A program made the position numbers and the translations under genes. From contig SZOR01000072.1 of the NCBI GenBank assembly GCA_030263275.1, forward strand, positions 1 to 21,175: a stretch of DNA of 21,175 bases, in the 5' to 3' direction. Below, in pieces: positions 1 to 7,020 of the stretch. This DNA is from DSNY01 sp016861185. GTDB lineage: Bacteria > Pseudomonadota > Gammaproteobacteria > Burkholderiales > Burkholderiaceae_F. A model generated the notes under the pieces. It was not told the DNA's origin. It did no database searches and saw only the letters and a program-made list of their open reading frames with translations. Numbering within the stretch: the stretch's first letter is position 1; each line of letters begins with the position of its first letter.

Positions 1-55
1 TGCCATCAGAGAGCAAATACGGCCGCGCTGTGCCGCAGCTCGGACACTTCTTCAT
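1..55 (-). CDS. Possible N-terminal fragment of a small CxxC protein (runs off the left edge)
   Basis: On the minus strand an ATG at 55-53 opens a frame that stays open to the window edge and reads MKKCPSCGTARPYLLSDG. The CPSC pair resembles half of a zinc ribbon, as seen in small zinc-binding proteins and in the N-termini of some transposases. The frame is closed by a TAG at 70-68, so any protein begins close to this ATG. There is no convincing Shine-Dalgarno sequence upstream, and the other frames here are also open over this short distance. Function is unknown; this is a weak call limited by the 55 visible bases. Confidence 0.25.
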   Translation of the reverse strand, partial: MKKCPSCGTARPYLLSDG

Positions 56-97
56 CGCCAGACCAGTCTACGTTCGGTCCGGTTTGCTTAGGAATTA

Positions 98-208
98 CCT
101 TTCGTAAAGGGGGACTGAGGGGGATTTCACGATCGTCGCAGTAAGAGGCGCATCGCACGCGGAAGCGCCGGAGAAATCCCCCCTGCCCCCCTTTTCAAAG
201 GGGGGTTC
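98..208. repeat. GC-rich inverted-repeat element (REP/MITE-like pair)
   Basis: The left arm (98-129) and right arm (172-208) are imperfect inverted copies: the left reads AAAGGGGGACTGAGGGGG then ATTTC, and the reverse complement of the right reads AAAAGGGGGGCAGGGGGG then ATTTC. About 42 unique bases separate them. The left arm matches 2296-2324 in the same orientation at 28 of 29 positions, so this is a repeat family and not a one-off hairpin. It sits just downstream of the MocR-type gene in an otherwise empty 220-base stretch. It carries no coding capacity of its own. A paired REP-like element or the remnant of a non-autonomous element both fit. Confidence 0.6.
186..205 (-). terminator. Possible hairpin terminator of the GNAT-MocR transcript
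   Basis: CCCCCCTTT and AAAGGGGGG face each other across two bases, starting 15 bases past the stop codon of the leftward MocR-type gene. The stem is strong, but no long T-run follows in the leftward direction, so intrinsic termination is uncertain. It is also the right arm of the repeat element at 98-208. Confidence 0.3.
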
Positions 209-220
209 ATGGAGCGCGCG

Positions 221-1684
221 CTATTCCATCGCGTGCGCGAGAAACTTCATCGCGGCGGGGTTCAGGCTCGTGGCGGCGGACACGCGCATCCACGTGCTCG
301 GCAGTTGCGTCGGGGAGAACAGGCTGCCGGGGGCGCACAGGATGCCCTGCTCGGCGCCGGCGGCGGCGATCGCGTTGGTGTCGCGGCCGAAGTCGCCCCA
401 GAGGAAGATGCCGGCGTCGGGCTGCGCGAACAGCTTCACGCCCATTTTCTCGAGCGCGCGCGCGGTGCGGTCGCGCGCGGCGTCGAGCTTGCCGCGCAGC
501 CGCTCCAAGTGCCGGCGGTACTGCCCTTCGGCGAGGATGCGCGCGACGACGCGCTCGGTCAGCTCCGGCGTGGTGAGCCCCGTCAGCATCTTCAGCTCGG
601 CGATCGGCTGGGCGATGTCCGGATGCGCGGCGACGAAACCGACGCGCAGGTTGGCCGCGAGCGTCTTCGAGAAGCCGCCGATGTAGACGACGCGCCGCAG
701 CTGATCGAGGCTCGCGAGCCGCATGCACGACGACGACGTGCGCCCCGGATGCAGGTCGCCGTAAACGTCGTCCTCGACGATCGTGAAGCCGTATTCGTCG
801 GCGAGCTTGAGCAGCCGATGCGCGTTCGCAGCGGACAGCGACGTGCCGGTCGGGTTGTGCAGCACGCTGCCGACGACGAAGAGCTTCGGCTGATGCCGGG
901 TCAGCAGGTTGGCGAGCACCGCGGTGTCGGGCCCGTCGAGACCGCGCGGAACGCCGACCACCTTTGCGCCGAACGCGGCGAAGCGGCCGAACATCAGGTA
1001 CCAGGCGGGGTCCTCGACGAACACCGTGTCGCCCGGCGCGATGAAGTGCCGCGCGACGAGGTCGATGCCGTGCGTGACGCCGTTGGTCGTGACGATCTGC
1101 TCTGCGCTCGCGCCGATGTCGGCCAACGCGAGCCGCTGCACGAGCTGTTCGCGCAACGGCAGATAGCCTTCGGGCACGCCGTAGTTCAGCAGCGCATCGC
1201 CGGCGCTGCGGCCGATCGCGCGCACCGCCGCGGCGACCAGCTCGCTGTCGAGCCAGGCCGGCGGCAGCAGTCCCGCGCCCGGATGATCGCTCGCGGGCGC
1301 CTGCCGCAGCATGCTGCGCAACAGCCAGACGACGTCGATCGGCGCGGCGTTCGCCGTCGCGCGTGCAGCGGCGGTCCGTGCGACCGGCGCCGCTGGCCGC
1401 CCGCGCCGCGCGCGCACGTAGAACCCCGAGCCGCGGCGCGACTCGACGTAGCCAGCGGCGATCAAGCGGTCGTAGGCCTCGACGACGGTCGAGCGGCTGA
1501 CGCGCTTGTCGCCGGCGAAGCGCCGGATCGAAGGCAGCCGCGTGCCGGGCTTCAGCGCGTGCTCGTCGATGCGCAGCGCGAGCCACGCGGCGAGCTGGTC
1601 GGCGAGCGTGCGTTCCGCGCCGGCCAGCACGCGCGGCGTGGCCGCGGCGAGCGCGGTCGCTTCGTCGCGGGCGACGTCGTTCAT
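221..1684 (-). CDS. MocR/PdxR-type transcriptional regulator (GntR HTH fused to class I aminotransferase domain)
   Basis: The 487-residue protein has an N-terminal GntR winged helix-turn-helix (about 27-92, with LPSIRRFAGDKRVSRSTV as the recognition region). A short linker leads to a fold-type I aminotransferase-like domain (about 130-485). PLP-binding residues are in place: N277 of NPTG, D305 and Y308 of EDDVYGD, K340 of GGFSK and R347. Length fits the MocR family. The start chosen is the ATG at 1684, with GGAGG seven bases upstream; the frame stays open further upstream but only as a shadow of the preceding gene. The start overlaps the stop of the GNAT gene (ATGA), implying translational coupling. 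MocR proteins use PLP or PLP-amino-acid adducts as effectors and usually control a divergent gene, here most likely the amino-acid operon starting at 2329. The exact effector is unknown. Confidence 0.9.
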   Translation of the reverse strand: MNDVARDEATALAAATPRVLAGAERTLADQLAAWLALRIDEHALKPGTRLPSIRRFAGDKRVSRSTVVEAYDRLIAAGYVESRRGSGFYVRARRGRPAAPVARTAAARATANAAPIDVVWLLRSMLRQAPASDHPGAGLLPPAWLDSELVAAAVRAIGRSAGDALLNYGVPEGYLPLREQLVQRLALADIGASAEQIVTTNGVTHGIDLVARHFIAPGDTVFVEDPAWYLMFGRFAAFGAKVVGVPRGLDGPDTAVLANLLTRHQPKLFVVGSVLHNPTGTSLSAANAHRLLKLADEYGFTIVEDDVYGDLHPGRTSSSCMRLASLDQLRRVVYIGGFSKTLAANLRVGFVAAHPDIAQPIAELKMLTGLTTPELTERVVARILAEGQYRRHLERLRGKLDAARDRTARALEKMGVKLFAQPDAGIFLWGDFGRDTNAIAAAGAEQGILCAPGSLFSPTQLPSTWMRVSAATSLNPAAMKFLAHAME

Positions 1685-2130
1685 GCACGCACCTCCGTGC
1701 GATCGAGCCTTCGCCGCATCACGTATTTCACGATGCCGTCCGGGAAACCCTCGAAGCGGCACGCGACTTCGTAGCCGTTGCGCTCGTACAGCGCGGGCGC
1801 CTGGAAGCTGAAGGTGTCCAGGTAGATCAGCGTGCCGCCGCGTTCGCGCGCGGCGCGCTCGACGCGGCGAAGCAGCTCGGAGGCGATGCCGCGCCGCCGG
1901 TGGCGCGCATCGACCCAGAGCTGCTGCACTTCCCACGCGCTGCCCCACCGGCGCGCGCGCAGTCCGCCGATCACGGTGCCGCTCGCGTCGCGCGCGAAAC
2001 AGAACAGCGGCTGCACCGCGGCGAGATCGGCCGCTTTCAGGTTGTACAGATGCAGGCCGGCGTCGACTGCTTCGATGTCGGCCTCGGTCGCCGTCTCTGC
2101 CGTCTCGTAATGCACGTCGGCCTGCGCCAT
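1681..2130 (-). CDS. GNAT-family N-acetyltransferase
   Basis: The 149-residue protein shows the GNAT fold: GTVIGGLRAR (about 51-60) forms central strands, and VDARHRRRGIASELL (about 73-87) contains the acetyl-CoA pyrophosphate-binding R-x-x-G-x-A motif. FQAPALYERNGYEVACRF (about 109-126) is the typical C-terminal motif B region. Two ATGs are possible. I chose 2130 because GGAG lies six bases upstream, whereas the ATG at 2136 directly abuts that GGAG. The gene overlaps the MocR-type regulator by four bases and is transcribed with it from the divergent region at 2131-2328. Substrate is unknown; the context of amino-acid enzymes and exporters makes an amino acid, amine or small peptide plausible. 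Confidence 0.85.
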   Translation of the reverse strand: MAQADVHYETAETATEADIEAVDAGLHLYNLKAADLAAVQPLFCFARDASGTVIGGLRARRWGSAWEVQQLWVDARHRRRGIASELLRRVERAARERGGTLIYLDTFSFQAPALYERNGYEVACRFEGFPDGIVKYVMRRRLDRTEVRA

Positions 2131-2196
2131 CCGCATCTCCGGCGATCCGACTGTCCTGCCCGCTGAAGCAGGCCAGTGGCCGCGATTAACCGTCAA

Positions 2197-2217
2197 ACTG
2201 TACTGGCACTGTACTGG
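2197..2217. promoter_or_regulatory. Candidate MocR operator: perfect direct repeat ACTGTACTGG x2
   Basis: ACTGTACTGG occurs at 2197-2206 and again at 2208-2217, separated by one C. The 11-bp period puts both copies on nearly the same face of the helix. It lies between the divergent GNAT-MocR pair and the dehydratase-exporter pair. MocR regulators commonly bind direct repeats in such divergent regions. A weak rightward promoter may overlap it (TTAACC at 2186-2191, 18-bp spacer, TGTACT at 2210-2215). The assignment to this particular regulator is inference. Confidence 0.55.
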
Positions 2218-2292
2218 TCGTTGCGGGTAAAGTGCAAGCCCGATCGCACCGCGCTCCACATCACTACGCACCCAAGGTGCGTCCGTCGTCCT

Positions 2293-2324
2293 CCCCCTTT
2301 CGTCAAGGGGGACTGAGGGGGATT
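2293..2324 (+). repeat. Second copy of the GC-rich repeat; hairpin and Shine-Dalgarno in the leader of the dehydratase gene
   Basis: Positions 2296-2324 match 98-126 at 28 of 29 bases. In the transcript, CCCCCTTT (2293-2300) can pair with AAGGGGG (2305-2311). The following GAGGGGGA (2315-2322) is the only Shine-Dalgarno sequence for the ATG at 2329, eight bases away if counted from its GAGGGG core. The C-tract could instead pair with this second G-tract and hide the ribosome site. The repeat has thus become part of the translation signal of the gene. Confidence 0.6.
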
Positions 2325-2328
2325 CGGC

Positions 2329-3291
2329 ATGCTGCCCGACCGCAACGCCATCGAAGACGCCGCCCGCATCGTCTACGCAGCGATGCCGGCCACGCCGCAA
2401 TACGCGTGGCCGCAACTGTGCGAGCTATTGCGCGCCGAGGTGTGGGTCAAGCACGAGAACCACACGCCGGTCGGCGCATTCAAGCTGCGCGGCGGGCTCG
2501 TCTACTTCGACGGGCTGAAGCGGCGCGCGTCGGATTGCCGCGGCGTGGTCGCCGCCACGCGCGGCAATCACGGGCAGTCGATCGGCTTCGCCGCGCGCCG
2601 GCACGGGCTGGCGGCGGCGATCTTCGTTCCCCACGGCAACAGCCGCGAGAAGAACGCCGCGATGCGCGCGCTCGGCGCCGCGCTGATCGAGCACGGCGAC
2701 GACTTCCAGGCCGCGCGCGAGGAAGCCGACCGCTACGCGCGCGCCCACGGGCTGCACTACGTGCCCTCGTATCACGCCGACCTGGTCCGCGGCGTGGCGA
2801 CGTACTGGATGGAGTTCTTCGGCGCGGCACCCGAACTCGACGTCGTCTACGTGCCGGTCGGTCAGGGCTCGGGCATCAACGCCTGCGTGGCCGCGCGCAA
2901 TGCGCTCGGCTTGCGCACACGCATCGTCGGCGTCGTCTCCGCGCACGCGCCGTGCTATGCGCTGTCGTTCGCGGCGCGCCGCCCGATCGAGGCGCCGGTG
3001 ACGACGAGACTCGCCGACGGGCTCGCCTGCCGCGTGCCGGATCCGGAATCGCTCGACATCATCCTCGCGCACGTCGACGGCATCGTGCAGGTGACCGATG
3101 CGGAGGTGGCCGACGCGATGCGGCTGCTGTTCGCGACGACGCACAACACGGCCGAAGGCGCCGGCGCGGCTGCGCTCGCGGCAGCGCTGCAGCAGCGCGA
3201 ATCGCTCGCCGGCCGCAAGGTCGGGCTGACGCTCACCGGCGGCAACGTCGACGCCGACGTGTTCGCGCGCGTGCTCGCGGGTGGGACCTGA
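2329..3291 (+). CDS. Threonine/serine dehydratase-like PLP enzyme (fold type II)
   Basis: This 320-residue protein belongs to the tryptophan-synthase-beta family. The PLP lysine is K52 in GAFKLRGG. TRGNHGQS (78-85) supplies the asparagine that contacts the PLP ring hydroxyl. GQGSGIN (179-185) forms the phosphate-binding glycine loop, and TGGN (303-306) lies near the ring nitrogen. Length matches catabolic threonine dehydratases without the regulatory ACT domain, so allosteric control of the biosynthetic IlvA kind is not expected. The likely reaction is deamination of threonine, serine or a related amino acid to a 2-oxo acid; exact substrate is uncertain. The stop codon overlaps the start of the LysE-type exporter by one base, linking enzyme and exporter. 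Transcription probably starts in the 2131-2328 region under MocR control. Confidence 0.85.
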   Translation: MLPDRNAIEDAARIVYAAMPATPQYAWPQLCELLRAEVWVKHENHTPVGAFKLRGGLVYFDGLKRRASDCRGVVAATRGNHGQSIGFAARRHGLAAAIFVPHGNSREKNAAMRALGAALIEHGDDFQAAREEADRYARAHGLHYVPSYHADLVRGVATYWMEFFGAAPELDVVYVPVGQGSGINACVAARNALGLRTRIVGVVSAHAPCYALSFAARRPIEAPVTTRLADGLACRVPDPESLDIILAHVDGIVQVTDAEVADAMRLLFATTHNTAEGAGAAALAAALQQRESLAGRKVGLTLTGGNVDADVFARVLAGGT

Positions 3292-3890
3292 TGAACGCCG
3301 ACCAGTTTGTCGCGCTCGTGGTGTTCGCGCTCGTCGGCTCGTTCACCCCGGGGCCGAACAACGCGATCGCGACCGCGACCGGCGCGAACCACGGCTTCGC
3401 GGCGGCGCTGCCGCACATCGCCGGCGTGCCTTTCGGCTTTTCGACGATGCTGCTCGCAGCGGCCGGCGGCGTCGCGGCGCTGATCGTCGCCTCGCCCGCG
3501 CTGTCGACGCTGCTCAAGTGGCTTGGCATCGCGTACCTGCTATGGCTCGCGTGGGGGCTCGCGCGCTCGCGCGACGGCGGGGGCGCCGGCGGGCCGTTCA
3601 AACTGCCGCTCGCCTTCTGGCAGTCCGCGCTGTTCCAGTACCTGAATCCGAAGGCGTGGATGCTCTCGGTCGCGACCGCCGCCGCGTGGCTCGCGACCGA
3701 CCGGCCGTGGCAGCGCGCCGCGATCGTCTGCGTCGTCTTTTCGATTGCGTGCGCGGCGAGCCTCGTGCTGTGGGCGTGGGTCGGCGCGGCGCTGCGGCGC
3801 TGGCTCGCGCACGGCGGCCGGCTGCGCAACTTCAACGTGTCGATGGGCGCCGCGCTCGCGGCGACCGCGGTGTGGATGGGGGTGGCGTGA
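3291..3890 (+). CDS. LysE/RhtB-family amino-acid exporter
   Basis: This 199-residue inner-membrane protein has about six hydrophobic segments. The family signature FTPGPNN is at residues 18-24, in the first transmembrane segment, followed by the hydrophilic turn GANHGF. FQYLNPKAW in the centre is another typical LysE/RhtB motif. Such proteins export amino acids such as lysine, threonine or homoserine by proton antiport. The ATG at 3291 overlaps the dehydratase stop (TGATG), so the two are translationally coupled. The pair probably relieves accumulation of an amino acid that the dehydratase also removes. Substrate cannot be read from the sequence. Confidence 0.88.
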   Translation: MNADQFVALVVFALVGSFTPGPNNAIATATGANHGFAAALPHIAGVPFGFSTMLLAAAGGVAALIVASPALSTLLKWLGIAYLLWLAWGLARSRDGGGAGGPFKLPLAFWQSALFQYLNPKAWMLSVATAAAWLATDRPWQRAAIVCVVFSIACAASLVLWAWVGAALRRWLAHGGRLRNFNVSMGAALAATAVWMGVA

Positions 3891-3894
3891 TCTC

Positions 3895-3928
3895 CGTCGG
3901 CCGTCGGGCGTCGGGCGTCGGGCGTCGG
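3895..3928. repeat. Heptamer tandem repeat (CGTCGGG)n
   Basis: Five consecutive 7-bp units start at 3895, 3902, 3909, 3916 and 3923. The first ends in C instead of G and the last is one base short. They fill the start of the 111-base gap between the exporter and the aminotransferase gene. Such short tandem arrays can change copy number by slippage. Confidence 0.7.
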
Positions 3929-3953
3929 CCGCCCTCAGTAGGCGTCTCAGCGC

Positions 3954-3996
3954 GATCCGCAATCCGCAATCCGACTCAATCCTCGATCCTCAATCC
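3954..3996. repeat. Second heptamer array of AATCC/GATCC units, directly upstream of the aminotransferase start
   Basis: Degenerate units GATCCGC, AATCCGC, AATCCGA, CTCAATCC, TCGATCC and TCAATCC run with a period of 7 (one of 8) up to five bases before the ATG at 4002. The array occupies the position where a Shine-Dalgarno sequence should be, and none is visible. It has invaded or replaced the normal leader of the next gene. Confidence 0.6.
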
Positions 3997-4001
3997 TTCG
4001 C

Positions 4002-5216
4002 ATGAACTCATCCACGTTCACATCCGCCCTTCCCCGCCTCGCCATGCGCGCCGCCGATGCGAAGAGCTCGATCATTCGCGAGATCCTGAAAGTCACGCAG
4101 CGGCCGGAGGTGATCTCGTTCGCCGGCGGACTGCCGTCGCCCGCGACGTTCCCGGTCGACGCGCTGCGCGAGGCGTTCGGCGCCGTGCTGCAGGCCGCGG
4201 GTCCCGCCGCGCTTCAGTACAGCGCGACCGAGGGCGACGACGCGCTGCGCGCGTGGGTCGCGGCGCGCGAGACGGCGAAAGGCATTCCGACTTCGGCCGA
4301 ACAGGTGCTGATCGTCGCCGGCTCGCAGCAGGGGCTCGACCTGATCGGCAAGGCCCTGATCGACACGGGCAGCACGGTGCTGGTCGAGTCGCCGACCTAT
4401 CTCGGCGCGCTGCAGGCCTTCGCGCTGTTCCAGCCGAAGTTCCGCGAACTGCCGATCGACGCCGAAGGGCTGCAGCCCGCTGCGATCGACGCCGCGGCTG
4501 CGCGCGACGCGCGCTTCGCCTACGTGATGCCGAACTTCCAGAACCCGACCGGACGCACGCTGTCGCGCGAGCGGCGCGCTGCACTCGCGGACAAGGCGCG
4601 TGCGCTCGACCTGTGGCTGGTCGAAGATGATCCGTACGGCGAACTGTGGTACCGGCAGGCACCGCCGCCGGGACTGCGGCTGTTCGCGCCCGAGCGAACC
4701 ATCCGCCTCGGTTCGTTCTCGAAAATCCTGTCGCCGGGGCTGCGGCTCGGTTTCGTGATTGCGCCGCCGGCGTTCATCGACGTCCTCGTGCGGCTGAAGC
4801 AGGCGACCGACCTGCACACCTCGACGCTCGCGCAACGCGCCGCCGCGCACGTCGTGACGAGCGGGCTGCTCGAGTCGCACCTGCCGCAGATCCGCGCGCG
4901 CTACGCCGCGCAGTGCGAGGTCATGCTCGAAGCGCTGCGCACGCACTTCCCGCGCGAAGCGCGCTGGACGCAACCCGACGGCGGCATGTTCGTCTGGGTG
5001 GAGCTTCCGGCCGGCGTCGACGCCACGCGGCTGCTCGACGCGGCGATCGCGCGCAACGTCGCCTTCGTACCGGGCGCGGCTTTCTACGCGAACGCGCCGC
5101 GCGCGAACACGCTGCGGCTGTCCTTCGTGACGGTGCCGCCCGAGCGCATCCGCGCGGGCGTCGCGATCCTCGGCGAGCTGCTGCGCGAGCGCGTGGCGGA
5201 CGCCGTCAAGGCATGA
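4002..5216 (+). CDS. PLP-dependent class I/II aminotransferase (2-aminoadipate/LysN-like)
   Basis: This 404-residue fold-type I aminotransferase has no DNA-binding domain. Key residues are N181 in NFQNPTG, D209 and Y212 in EDDPYGE, the PLP lysine K241 in GSFSKILSPGLRLGF, and the C-terminal arginine in NTLRLSFV. The opening ISFAGGLPSPATFP matches the LysN/2-aminoadipate aminotransferase and valine-pyruvate group, which act on bulky or branched amino acids with 2-oxo acids as acceptors. The start at 4002 fits the family N-terminus, but no Shine-Dalgarno sequence precedes it; an internal ATG at 4044 lacks one too. The gene overlaps the following transporter by four bases (ATGA). Substrate is not determined. 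Confidence 0.87.
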   Translation: MNSSTFTSALPRLAMRAADAKSSIIREILKVTQRPEVISFAGGLPSPATFPVDALREAFGAVLQAAGPAALQYSATEGDDALRAWVAARETAKGIPTSAEQVLIVAGSQQGLDLIGKALIDTGSTVLVESPTYLGALQAFALFQPKFRELPIDAEGLQPAAIDAAAARDARFAYVMPNFQNPTGRTLSRERRAALADKARALDLWLVEDDPYGELWYRQAPPPGLRLFAPERTIRLGSFSKILSPGLRLGFVIAPPAFIDVLVRLKQATDLHTSTLAQRAAAHVVTSGLLESHLPQIRARYAAQCEVMLEALRTHFPREARWTQPDGGMFVWVELPAGVDATRLLDAAIARNVAFVPGAAFYANAPRANTLRLSFVTVPPERIRAGVAILGELLRERVADAVKA

Positions 5217-6118
5217 GCACGGCGGTGCACGCGATCGACGCGCGGCCGCGCGTGGGGCTCGGCCTCTTTCTCGGCCTGCTCGGCGTGATCGCGTTCAGCC
5301 TGACGCTGCCGATGACGCGCTACGCGGTCGCGGAACTGGACCCGTGGTTCCTCGCGTTCGGCCGCATGTCGATCGCCGGCGCCATCTCGGCGCTCGTCAT
5401 CGTCGCCAGCGGCGTGCGGCGCCCCGCGCGCGCGGACTGGCCCCTCGTGCTGTGGGCCTCGGTCGGTGTGGTGATCGGCTTTCCGCTGATGTCGTCGCTC
5501 GCGATGAAGCACATCCCCGCCAACCACGGCGCGATCATCAACGGCGCGCTGCCGTTCGCGACGGCGCTGCTCGCCGCTCTCTGGTTCGGCGAGCGCCACT
5601 CGCGCCGCTTCTGGCTCTGTGCGGCGATCGGCTCGGCGCTGGTGATCGCGTTCGCGCTGCGCGGCGGTGAGGCGCATGCCTTCGGCTTCGGCGAGGCGGC
5701 GATGCTGGCGGCGGTCGCGATCGGCGCCGTGGGCTATGTCGCGGGCGGGCGGCTGTCGGCGCGGCTCGGCGGTATTGCGGTGATCCTGTGGGCGCTCGCG
5801 GTCGCGCTGCCGGTCACCGCGCCGATCACGCTGGCGCTCGTATGGAACGCGCCGCCGCACGCGGGCGCCGCCGCGTGGGCCGCATTCGGCTACGTGACGC
5901 TGATCTCGCAGTTGATCGGCTTCTTCGCCTGGTACAACGGCATGGCGCTCGGCGGCATCGCGCGCGTCGGCCAGGTGCAGTTGTTGCAGGCGTTCTTCAC
6001 GATCGGCTTTGCCGCGCTGCTGTTCAGCGAGCGCGTCGAGCCGGTGACGTGGTTGTTTGCCGCGGCCGTCGTCGCGACGATCGCGATCGGCCGCACCGGG
6101 CAGAGGAGAAACGCATGA
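5213..6118 (+). CDS. EamA/DMT-superfamily transporter
   Basis: The 301-residue protein has about ten hydrophobic segments arranged as two EamA repeats (about 15-140 and 155-295). Features include PMTRYAVAELDPWFLAFGR in the first repeat and the typical LLFSERVEPVTW near the end, where the glutamate before the last helices is family-conserved. Members export amino acids or other metabolites across the inner membrane. The start at 5213 overlaps the aminotransferase stop and the stop overlaps the PhzF gene start, both as ATGA, so all three genes are translated together. This is the second likely exporter in the cluster; its substrate is unknown. Confidence 0.87.
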   Translation: MSTAVHAIDARPRVGLGLFLGLLGVIAFSLTLPMTRYAVAELDPWFLAFGRMSIAGAISALVIVASGVRRPARADWPLVLWASVGVVIGFPLMSSLAMKHIPANHGAIINGALPFATALLAALWFGERHSRRFWLCAAIGSALVIAFALRGGEAHAFGFGEAAMLAAVAIGAVGYVAGGRLSARLGGIAVILWALAVALPVTAPITLALVWNAPPHAGAAAWAAFGYVTLISQLIGFFAWYNGMALGGIARVGQVQLLQAFFTIGFAALLFSERVEPVTWLFAAAVVATIAIGRTGQRRNA

Positions 6119-7020
6119 CCCGCCGCTTTCCCTACGTGACCGTCGACGTCTTCACCGACACCCGCTTCGGCGGCAATCCGCTCGCGGTGTTCACGGATGC
6201 GCAGGGACTGACCGACCGCGAGATGCAGTCGCTCGCGGCCGAGATGAACTACAGCGAAACCACCTTCGTGCTGCCGCCGGCCGATCCGGCGAACACCGCG
6301 CGCGTGCGCATCTTCAACCGCACGTCGGAGATGCCGTTCGCCGGGCATCCGAACGTCGGCACCGGCTGCGTGCTGGCGGCGCTGGGGCGCGGCGACGGCG
6401 ACGTGCTGCGCTTCGAAGAAATCGCCGGACTGGTCGAAGTCCGCATCGAACGCGATGCGCGCGGCGGGATCGCCGGCGCGCACATCGCGGCGCCGCGGCC
6501 GCTTTCAATCGGCACCGACCTGCCGGTCGAAGCGGTCGCCGCCTGCGCGGGGCTCGCACCGGGCGACCTCGTGCTGCGCGCGCATCCGCCGCGCATCGCG
6601 TCGGTCGGCCTGCCGTTCTGCTTCGTTGAGGTCACCGGCGACGCGCTGACGCGCGCGGCGCCCGATCTCGCCGCGTTCCGCCGCCTCGCGCAGAGCCTCG
6701 ACGAGCCGCCCGATCGCCTGTCGCTGCATCTGTACGCTCGCGTCGACGGCGGCGCGTCGACTCGGCTGCGCGCGCGCGTGTTCGCGCCGCTGTCGGGCAC
6801 CATCGAGGATCCGGCCACGGGCAGCGCCAACGCCGCGCTCGCCGCGTTCCTGCTTTCGCTCGGCCGCGAGAACGAAGCGCGCTTCGAGATCGCGCAAGGC
6901 GTCGAGATGGGCCGGCCGAGCCTGCTGCTCGCGTCGGCGCGCCGCGCCACCGACGGCATCCGCGCCGCCGTGGGCGGCGGCTGCGTGCAGGTGCTGCGCG
7001 GCGAAGCGGTCCTCGATTGA
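6115..7020 (+). CDS. PhzF-family isomerase/epimerase
   Basis: The 301-residue protein is a two-lobed PhzF/DapF-fold enzyme. FGGNPLAVF (18-26) is the N-terminal signature. E48 in NYSETTF aligns with the catalytic glutamate of PhzF. PFAGHPNVGTG (74-84) and GTIEDPATGSANAALAAFL near the C-terminus are the two halves of the active-site frame. AGAGGAG precedes the ATG at good distance. The family catalyses cofactor-independent proton shifts; only a few members make phenazines, and no phenazine genes are present, so that role is not inferred. It ends the amino-acid cluster and is followed by a 407-base gap. Substrate is unknown but probably an amino-acid derivative. Confidence 0.87.
   Translation: MTRRFPYVTVDVFTDTRFGGNPLAVFTDAQGLTDREMQSLAAEMNYSETTFVLPPADPANTARVRIFNRTSEMPFAGHPNVGTGCVLAALGRGDGDVLRFEEIAGLVEVRIERDARGGIAGAHIAAPRPLSIGTDLPVEAVAACAGLAPGDLVLRAHPPRIASVGLPFCFVEVTGDALTRAAPDLAAFRRLAQSLDEPPDRLSLHLYARVDGGASTRLRARVFAPLSGTIEDPATGSANAALAAFLLSLGRENEARFEIAQGVEMGRPSLLLASARRATDGIRAAVGGGCVQVLRGEAVLD

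Noticed and set aside
1685..1948. N-terminal extension of the MocR-type regulator
   Set aside because: The upstream frame overlaps the GNAT gene in another frame, while the ATG at 1684 has a good Shine-Dalgarno and begins the normal GntR domain.
3895..3996. CRISPR-like array
   Set aside because: The repeat units are 7 bp and contiguous, with no spacers of unique sequence and no cas genes.
6115..7020. Phenazine biosynthesis locus
   Set aside because: Only a PhzF-family gene is present. No other phz genes are found and most family members are not phenazine enzymes.
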